6,475 nucleotides of DNA from Candidatus Brocadiaceae bacterium (lineage in GTDB: Bacteria; Planctomycetota; MHYJ01; JACQXL01; CAKKQI01), in the NCBI GenBank assembly GCA_919901895.1, contig CAKKQI010000235.1, forward strand, positions 1 to 6,475, in the 5' to 3' direction. The notes beneath the pieces were generated by a model that was given only the letters and a program-made list of their open reading frames with translations, was not told where the DNA came from and did not search any database. A program made the translations under genes and the position numbers. Of this stretch, positions 1-2,921 are shown in pieces (positions within the stretch are counted from its first letter, which is position 1; each line of letters starts with the position of its first letter).

Positions 1-363
1 TTCCCAGACTTGAAAAATGCCCCACAGATTACCCAAAGACCTGGTCTTAAGACAACCATTCTTACGGGTCTTGATGGTGAAAAAATGATGATGGTTCTAA
101 ATGCAACATTACCAGGACATACGGTTCCGATCCATTCTCATCCACACGAGCAAGTCGGAATGATCTATGCCGGCAAAGCCCTATTACGTATCGGAAACGA
201 AGAGAAGATTGTAGAAAAAGGTGATTTTTATTGTATTCCTGCAAATATTCCGCACGGTGATACTTGCCTTGGTGATGAATCTTTTGTAATGCTGGATATC
301 TTCTACCCTGTCCGTGAGGACTTTATGCAAAAAACTAACTTGATTTGCAAAGGAGGAGATTAA
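1..363 (+). CDS. Cupin-domain protein, 5' end probably outside the window
   Basis: Small single-domain beta-barrel cupin. The first conserved box is visible as a glycine followed by HSHPHEQ (nt 133-153), giving candidate metal ligands in an HxHxHE arrangement. The second box is GDFYCIPANIPHGD (nt 220-261), with its histidine at nt 253-255. The C-terminus runs on to FYPVREDFM, common in small cupins. The reading frame is open back to nt 1. The only in-frame start candidates near the edge are a TTG at nt 10, without a visible ribosome site, and internal ATGs that would cut into the fold, so the true start is probably upstream. The stop lies 4 nt before the next gene, so it should be co-transcribed with the ATPase subunits. 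Substrate and function are unknown. A role in handling a CoA or aromatic intermediate, or in ligand sensing, is only inferred from position. Confidence 0.85.
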   Translation, partial: FPDLKNAPQITQRPGLKTTILTGLDGEKMMMVLNATLPGHTVPIHSHPHEQVGMIYAGKALLRIGNEEKIVEKGDFYCIPANIPHGDTCLGDESFVMLDIFYPVREDFMQKTNLICKGGD

Positions 364-367
364 TAAA

Positions 368-1186
368 ATGATTACCGCCGGTGTTGATATGGGGGCGAAA
401 ACAATTAAAGTGGTTATCCTCTCCGCCAAAGGCGAATCCGCCTCTGGTGGAAAAGACTGGCAAATTATCGCTAAAAGCATTATTTTAGGCGGCTTTGACC
501 AGCGGGGTGCGGCGGAAAAGGCCTTTGCGGATGCCTTAAATCAGGCTAAAATTTCCCGGAATGACATTGATGATATTACCGCGACCGGTCTGGGTAAAAA
601 GGAAATTTATCTGCATCCGCCCATTTCCGCTAATCGCGAAGTAACCGAAGTCAGCGCGGCCGCCCGCGGTGCCGTTTTTCTTTTCCCATCCGTTCGTACG
701 GTAGTTGATGTCGGTGCCGAAGAAGGACGGGCGGTGAAATGTGATAGCAAAGGTAAAATAATTGATTTCGCCGTGAACGAAAAATGCGCAGCCGGTGCCG
801 GTTCGTTCACCGAAGCAATGTCGCGTGCCCTGGAAGTAAAAATAGAAGAAATTGGAGACCTGTCGTTGTTATCAACTAAAGCGGTGCCGATGAACGCCCA
901 GTGCGCAGTTTTTGCTGAATCAGAAGTGGTTTCATTAGTCCATGCCAAGACTCCTAAAGCGGACATTGCCCGGGCGGTGCATGACGCGATTGCCAGCCGC
1001 ATCAGTTCGATGGTCAAACGAATCGGTCTGGAAAAAGATGTGGCTCTGATTGGCGGTCTGGCCAGGAACAAAGGATTTGTAAATTCTTTAACTCAAAGCC
1101 TGGGCGTCGATAAATTGCTGATGCCGGATGAGCCCGAGTTTGCCGGTGCAATCGGCGCGGCGCTTATTTCAGCAGATAATAAGTAA
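368..1186 (+). CDS. bzdP: Benzoyl-CoA reductase ATPase subunit, BzdP-like (BcrA/BcrD/BadF/BadG family)
   Basis: 272-residue ASKHA-fold ATPase subunit. Visible motifs are the phosphate-1 loop GVDMGAKTIK (residues 5-14), the phosphate-2 block VVDVGAEEGRAVKC (112-125), the cluster cysteine in NEKCAAGAGSF (C140), a second cysteine in MNAQCAVFAESE (C179), and the adenosine-side glycines IGGLARNKG (228-236). In this family two cysteines from each of two subunits hold one bridging [4Fe-4S] cluster. ATP hydrolysis there pushes low-potential electrons into the ring-reducing subunits. The GAEEGR variant of the phosphate-2 block suggests the BzdP type rather than the GGQD type. The start is ATG 368, with a strong AGGAGG at 351-356. 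Its partner follows at 1294. A lone 2-hydroxyacyl-CoA dehydratase activator is the main alternative, but that enzyme is usually a homodimer encoded by one gene. Family assignment is firm; the P-subunit label is moderately sure. Confidence 0.85.
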   Translation: MITAGVDMGAKTIKVVILSAKGESASGGKDWQIIAKSIILGGFDQRGAAEKAFADALNQAKISRNDIDDITATGLGKKEIYLHPPISANREVTEVSAAARGAVFLFPSVRTVVDVGAEEGRAVKCDSKGKIIDFAVNEKCAAGAGSFTEAMSRALEVKIEEIGDLSLLSTKAVPMNAQCAVFAESEVVSLVHAKTPKADIARAVHDAIASRISSMVKRIGLEKDVALIGGLARNKGFVNSLTQSLGVDKLLMPDEPEFAGAIGAALISADNK

Positions 1187-1192
1187 CAGATA

Positions 1193-1213
1193 GTAGAGGT
1201 TGGAAGTTAGATC
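1193..1213 (+). repeat. Three-unit heptanucleotide array, consensus TTRGARR
   Basis: Three consecutive seven-base units (GTAGAGG, then TTGGAAG, then TTAGATC) lie 7 nt after the stop of the BzdP-like gene. They belong to the same sequence family and orientation as the array at 2167-2194 upstream of the S23 gene. No gene is associated with them here. Confidence 0.6.
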
Positions 1214-1230
1214 GCCGGATGTAGTGGCGA

Positions 1231-1248
1231 CCCCGATATTCATCGGGG
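1231..1248. repeat. Short perfect palindrome in the intergenic gap
   Basis: CCCCGAT (1231-1237) is the exact reverse complement of ATCGGGG (1242-1248), with a 4-nt loop ATTC. No T-tract follows (the next bases are CAGG), so it does not look like an intrinsic terminator, and the downstream gene is the obligate partner of the upstream one. It may be a dispersed REP-like palindrome or an mRNA processing or stability hairpin. Together with the heptads at 1193-1213 it accounts for most of the 107-nt gap between the two ATPase genes. Confidence 0.6.
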
Positions 1249-1293
1249 CAGGCTCTTTATGGTCGTCCAATAGATATTTTACGGAGTAAAAAT

Positions 1294-2217
1294 ATGACGA
1301 AGGAATTCTGGCGCTGGAAAGAATACAACTGGAAAGATGAAAGTAAAGACTGGAAAAAAGCCAAGATTATTACGGCCGGAGTTGATGTCGGGTCGGTCAG
1401 CTCCAAAGCAGCTATTATGATTGACGGGGAATTATATGCTTTTAACCTGACCCGGACCGGTTCAGATAGTCCTAAAAGCGCCCAGAACGCGATTGATGGG
1501 GCGATGGATGGAACCGGTTTGAAGTTGGATAATATTCAATACGTCGTCGGGACCGGTTACGGACGGGTTAATATTCCTTTTGCCAAAAAAGCGATTACGG
1601 AAATTGCCTGTCATGCGCGCGGCGCTAATCATATCTGGGGCAAAACGGTCCGGACCGTGCTGGATATGGGCGGACAGGATTGCAAGGCGATTAAATGCGA
1701 TGAGCGCGGCAAGGTGACGGCATTTTTAATGAATGACAAATGCGCGGCCGGGACCGGACGCGGGATGGAGGTTTTTGCCGATTTACTTTCTGTTTCTATT
1801 GAAGAAATGGGGGACCTGTCACTGACGGTGGATCAAGAACCGGAACCGGTTAGCAGCACCTGTGTGGTTTTCGCCAAATCGGAAGCGCTGGGATTATTGC
1901 GCCAGGGCTGGCCGAAAGAAAAAGTAATTGCCGCTTATTCTTCTGCAATGGCTCACCGGGTGGTAACTCTGCTGGAGAAAATCGGTGTCGAAAAAGATTT
2001 TGTAATTACCGGCGGGATTTCTAAAAATAGCGGTGTGGTTAAACGGCTAGAAAACGAATTAAAGATTAAAGCGTTGCCCGGGTCGGATAAGTTTGACCCG
2101 CAGTTAGCCGGGGCCATCGGCGGGGCGCTTTTTGCCAAGGCGCTGATAGAGAAATCTAAATATAAGTTAGAATTTGGAAATTGGAGGTTGGAAAATGCCT
2201 ATAAAAACATATCGTGA
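1294..2217 (+). CDS. bzdQ: Benzoyl-CoA reductase ATPase subunit, BzdQ-like
   Basis: 307-residue second ATPase subunit, clearly homologous to the 368-1186 product but distinct. An N-terminal segment rich in W and K (FWRWKEYNWKDESKDW, 5-20), as I recall it from bzd-type Q subunits, precedes the phosphate-1 loop AGVDVGSVSSKA (28-39). Next come VGTGYGRVNIPFA (85-97), the phosphate-2 block VLDMGGQDCKAIKC (122-135), cluster cysteines in NDKCAAGTGRG (C150) and SSTCVVFAKSE (C190), and the adenosine motif ITGGISKNSG (238-247). With the BzdP-like subunit it should form the heterodimeric ATP-driven electron activator of a class I benzoyl-CoA reductase. The start is ATG 1294, with GGAG at 1283-1286. The last about 16 residues (LEFGNWRLENAYKNIS) are encoded by a heptad repeat array and then by the start of the overlapping S23 gene, so this tail is probably not ancestral. 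Confidence 0.88.
   Translation: MTKEFWRWKEYNWKDESKDWKKAKIITAGVDVGSVSSKAAIMIDGELYAFNLTRTGSDSPKSAQNAIDGAMDGTGLKLDNIQYVVGTGYGRVNIPFAKKAITEIACHARGANHIWGKTVRTVLDMGGQDCKAIKCDERGKVTAFLMNDKCAAGTGRGMEVFADLLSVSIEEMGDLSLTVDQEPEPVSSTCVVFAKSEALGLLRQGWPKEKVIAAYSSAMAHRVVTLLEKIGVEKDFVITGGISKNSGVVKRLENELKIKALPGSDKFDPQLAGAIGGALFAKALIEKSKYKLEFGNWRLENAYKNIS
2167..2194 (+). repeat. Left heptad array, four units of consensus TTRGARR, ending at the S23 start codon
   Basis: Four exact seven-base units (TTAGAAT, then TTGGAAA, TTGGAGG and TTGGAAA) end immediately before ATG 2195. They lie inside the 3' end of the BzdQ-like gene and encode part of its tail. One unit supplies the Shine-Dalgarno sequence of the S23 gene. 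The array is complementary to the array at 2568-2595. Confidence 0.8.
2182..2186 (+). promoter_or_regulatory. Ribosome binding site GGAGG, within the repeat array
   Basis: GGAGG lies 8 nt before ATG 2195 and fixes that codon as the S23 start, rather than the in-frame TTG at 2174. The site would be buried if the left array paired with the right array in the transcript. Confidence 0.65.
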
Positions 2218-2560
2218 TTTGGAGATTTATCAGATAAGTTACAGACTCGCAATGGATATTTTTGAGATGACAAGGGCTTTCCCATCGGACGAAAAATATT
2301 CCTTAACAAGTCAGATAGTAAGGTCTTCTCGTTCCATAGCCGCTAATATTGCTGAAGGATGGAGTAAACGACGGTATGAGGACGTATTCAAACGACATCT
2401 TAATGACACATTAGGTTCAAATACAGAAACACAGGTATGGTTAGATTTCGTTAATGATTGCGGCTATATTAGCCAACAGCAGTATAGGAAACTTTATGAT
2501 AAATACGAAAATCTGGGCGGAAAAATACACAAACTAATGAATAACTGGCAAACATTCTAA
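2195..2560 (+). CDS. Four-helix-bundle protein, S23 / 23S rRNA intervening-sequence family
   Basis: 121-residue protein with the hallmark pattern of the family: MPIKTYRDLEIYQ at the start, then FPSDEKYSLTSQIVRSSRSI, NIAEGWSKR, and LGSNTETQVWLDF in the second half. The family forms four-helix bundles that assemble as pentamers. Members occur inside 23S rRNA intervening sequences and as free-standing genes, and their biochemical role is not settled. The start is ATG 2195, with GGAGG 8 nt upstream. The start overlaps the end of the BzdQ-like gene by 23 nt and the stop is 40 nt before the ferredoxin, so it is co-transcribed but has no obvious part in ring reduction. It appears more AT-rich than its neighbours and is flanked by inverted heptad arrays, which suggests a late insertion into the operon. 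Confidence 0.88.
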   Translation: MPIKTYRDLEIYQISYRLAMDIFEMTRAFPSDEKYSLTSQIVRSSRSIAANIAEGWSKRRYEDVFKRHLNDTLGSNTETQVWLDFVNDCGYISQQQYRKLYDKYENLGGKIHKLMNNWQTF

Positions 2561-2567
2561 TTTGAAT

Positions 2568-2596
2568 TTTCTAACTTCTAACATCTAACTTCTAAA
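2568..2596. repeat. Right heptad array, consensus TTCTAAC, up to the ferredoxin start
   Basis: Four seven-base units (TTCTAAC twice, then ATCTAAC, then TTCTAAA; phase 2569-2596) follow the S23 stop by 8 nt and end 3 nt before the ferredoxin ATG at 2600. In reverse complement they read as TTAGAAG-type units, the same family as the left array and as 1193-1213. Confidence 0.8.
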
Positions 2597-2599
2597 AGT

Positions 2600-2887
2600 A
2601 TGTTAGCTCACTACGGTTATAAAGACGGTTCCGGTGATTTTTTTATTACCATTGATACGGACAAATGCAATGCCTGTGGTGACTGTGTCGTGGCCTGTCC
2701 GGTTCAAGTTCTGGAAATGGTAGAAGATGAAGGCGACCCTTTTCGGGAGATTCTCATGGCCGCGGTAACCGAAGAACATCGCAAAAAAATTAAATATTCC
2801 TGCGCGCTCTGCAAACCAACTGCCAATCGTCCTGCTTTACCTTGCGTCGCATCTTGTAAAGCCGGGGCAATTAGACATTCTTGGTAA
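2600..2887 (+). CDS. 2[4Fe-4S] ferredoxin (BzdM-like)
   Basis: 95-residue soluble ferredoxin. The first cluster motif is CNACGDCVVACP (C23, C26, C29, C33). The second is Cx2C at 68 and 71 followed by C82 and C86 (CALC ... CVASC), so ten residues separate its two cysteine pairs. About 34 residues, including EGDPFREILMAAVTEE, separate the two motifs. Lying directly after the ATPase subunits, it is the expected electron donor to the benzoyl-CoA reductase, matching the place of bzdM in bzd clusters. The start is ATG 2600, which fits the family N-terminus. No Shine-Dalgarno is visible, because the preceding bases are the end of the heptad array, so translation may depend on coupling or on an altered site. 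An alternative reading as a small subunit of a larger oxidoreductase is possible. Confidence 0.85.
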   Translation: MLAHYGYKDGSGDFFITIDTDKCNACGDCVVACPVQVLEMVEDEGDPFREILMAAVTEEHRKKIKYSCALCKPTANRPALPCVASCKAGAIRHSW

Positions 2888-2921
2888 GTATATTTTTTTC
2901 AGTCAAATATCCAGGTATTAT

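Larger units (their letters stand above)
2167..2596 (+). mobile_element. Candidate S23 cassette bounded by complementary heptad arrays
   Basis: A small unit is made of a left heptad array, one S23-type ORF and a right heptad array in inverted orientation. It sits between two genes that should functionally be neighbours (ATPase subunit and ferredoxin). I aligned 2167-2194 against the reverse complement of 2568-2595 by hand: 21 of 28 positions are identical and four more would be G:U pairs in RNA. The ORF also looks more AT-rich than the flanking bzd genes. S23 proteins were first known from intervening sequences of 23S rRNA genes, which are likewise bounded by complementary ends. No transposase or clear target-site duplication is visible, so mobility is inferred only. 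Confidence 0.35.

Noticed and set aside
607..1071. Long minus-strand open frame opposite the BzdP-like gene
   Set aside because: It has no recognisable motif, is opposite a strongly conserved gene and has an arginine/threonine/serine-rich shadow composition.
1231..1248. Intrinsic terminator between the ATPase genes
   Set aside because: The stem is good but no T-tract follows, and termination would separate obligate partner subunits.
2174..2194. TTG at 2174 as the S23 start
   Set aside because: The added residues (MEIGGWK) are just translated heptad repeat. ATG 2195 has GGAGG 8 nt upstream and begins with the family-typical MPIKTYRDLE.
368..2217. The two ATPase genes as activators of a 2-hydroxyacyl-CoA dehydratase
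   Set aside because: Those activators are normally single homodimeric proteins. Here two different subunits with distinct phosphate-2 motifs (GAEEGR and GGQD) lie side by side with a ferredoxin and flavoprotein, which fits class I benzoyl-CoA reductase better.
2195..2560. S23-type protein as the Avd accessory factor of a diversity-generating retroelement
   Set aside because: Avd shares the four-helix-bundle fold, but no reverse transcriptase, template repeat or variable repeat is present in the window.
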